64,000 bases of DNA, taken from Sagittula marina (GTDB lineage: Bacteria; Pseudomonadota; Alphaproteobacteria; Rhodobacterales; Rhodobacteraceae). This document shows positions 63,717 to 64,000 of this stretch, in pieces (within the stretch, counting starts at the first letter, position 1; every line of letters starts with the position of its first letter). The translations under genes and the position numbers were made by a program. The notes beneath the pieces are model-generated. The model did no database searches, was not told the DNA's origin, and saw nothing but the letters and a program-made list of their open reading frames with translations. The DNA lies in assembly GCF_014196795.1 (NCBI RefSeq), contig NZ_JACIEJ010000006.1:1-64000 (forward strand), written 5' to 3'.

Positions 63717-64000
63717 CAGATCGCCCCGCCGATATCGAGCGCATCTGCGAACCCGTCCGCATCAATCCCGGTCAACGCCTCACGCTGGCTGACGCGATCC
63801 AGACCTGCCGGGTTCAGTACGGTGATCGTCTCGATGTAATGGGCGAGAATCGGCTGGGTGATCAAAACCATGGAGAGCGCCTGCATGACGACAATGCCCA
63901 CGAGGTAGCCGATCCCGGCAACCAACGCGACGCCCACCATGCGGAACACCATCCCCGACTGGCCGCTGGGGTCGTCGGTCATGAAGGCGTCCTCCATGCC
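63716..64000 (-). CDS. YjgN-like (DUF898) membrane protein, C-terminal part only
   Basis: The frame is open through the end of the window, so the gene is partial; ATGs at 63997 and 63982 are probably internal. A hydrophobic helix (MVGVALVAGIGYLVGIVVMQALSMVLI) and the C-terminal tail VSQREALTGIDADGFADALDIG resemble the ends of YjgN/DUF898 proteins, which commonly precede this type of M48 protease in Rhodobacteraceae. The comparison is from memory. Confidence 0.6.
   Translation of the reverse strand, partial: GMEDAFMTDDPSGQSGMVFRMVGVALVAGIGYLVGIVVMQALSMVLITQPILAHYIETITVLNPAGLDRVSQREALTGIDADGFADALDIGGAI

Overview
The window comes from an alphaproteobacterium, very probably the Roseobacter group of the Rhodobacteraceae. 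The support is a ChvI/ChvG - short HprK - RapZ - EIIA-Man - HPr block divergent from ATP-type pckA, a gcrA cell-cycle regulator, an NDUFS4-like complex I protein, a pobA/pca protocatechuate cluster with PcaQ, and an M48 protease beside a YjgN-type membrane protein. Genus cannot be read from the sequence alone.

Layout. 1-3.4 kb: initiator tRNA-fMet, then a graveyard of mobile DNA. A serine recombinase pseudogene is split by an IS3-family element with a 4-bp target duplication and is cut at its 5' side by a heavily deleted IS21-family element that carries several short palindromic insertions. 3.4-5.5 kb: two-subunit GMC-type membrane dehydrogenase. 6.1-11.1 kb: surface lipoprotein plus Slam-type outer-membrane translocator, divergent from a NarX/NarL-like two-component system. 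11.8-15.9 kb: an autotransporter with an endonuclease/exonuclease/phosphatase passenger, followed by a DeoR/GlpR regulator. 15.9-16.6 kb: relics of IS3 and IS5 transposases. 16.8-20.4 kb: LysE exporter, P-loop kinase-like protein, GNAT acetyltransferase and a dead IS1182-family element. 20.6-24.1 kb: a cobalamin-riboswitch-controlled BtuF-BtuC-BtuD importer ending in a pseudoazurin gene with a stop codon in its signal peptide. 24.6-30 kb: an orphan tail-anchored protein, a three-gene histidine kinase / response regulator / REC-kinase array and a small unknown gene.

30.6-45.3 kb is mostly core genome: NDUFS4-like protein, STAS-like protein, uvrB, PagL-like deacylase, a second REC-kinase, gcrA, mscS, rimO, an unknown gene, tdk, a BenE transporter, an internally deleted GNAT gene, a FabH-like synthase, csaA, proC and a YbjN-domain protein. 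45.4-50.4 kb: pcaQ divergent from pobA-pcaC-pcaH-pcaG and a BKACE (DUF849) enzyme, which together take 4-hydroxybenzoate into ring cleavage; pcaB and pcaD are not in the window. 50.4-53 kb: small cytochrome c, DUF3859 protein, pckA. 53.2-57.7 kb: ChvIG and nitrogen/carbon PTS genes. 57.7-64 kb: acyltransferase, 3-hydroxybutyryl-CoA dehydrogenase, DUF6473 protein, etfBA, M48 protease and a partial YjgN-like gene at the edge.

The most unusual signals are: short palindromic elements inserted inside dead transposase genes, two of them (near 2.2 kb and 19.8 kb) clearly the same family; the Slam/surface-lipoprotein/two-component locus; the secreted EEP-passenger autotransporter; and the pca cluster with a BKACE enzyme.
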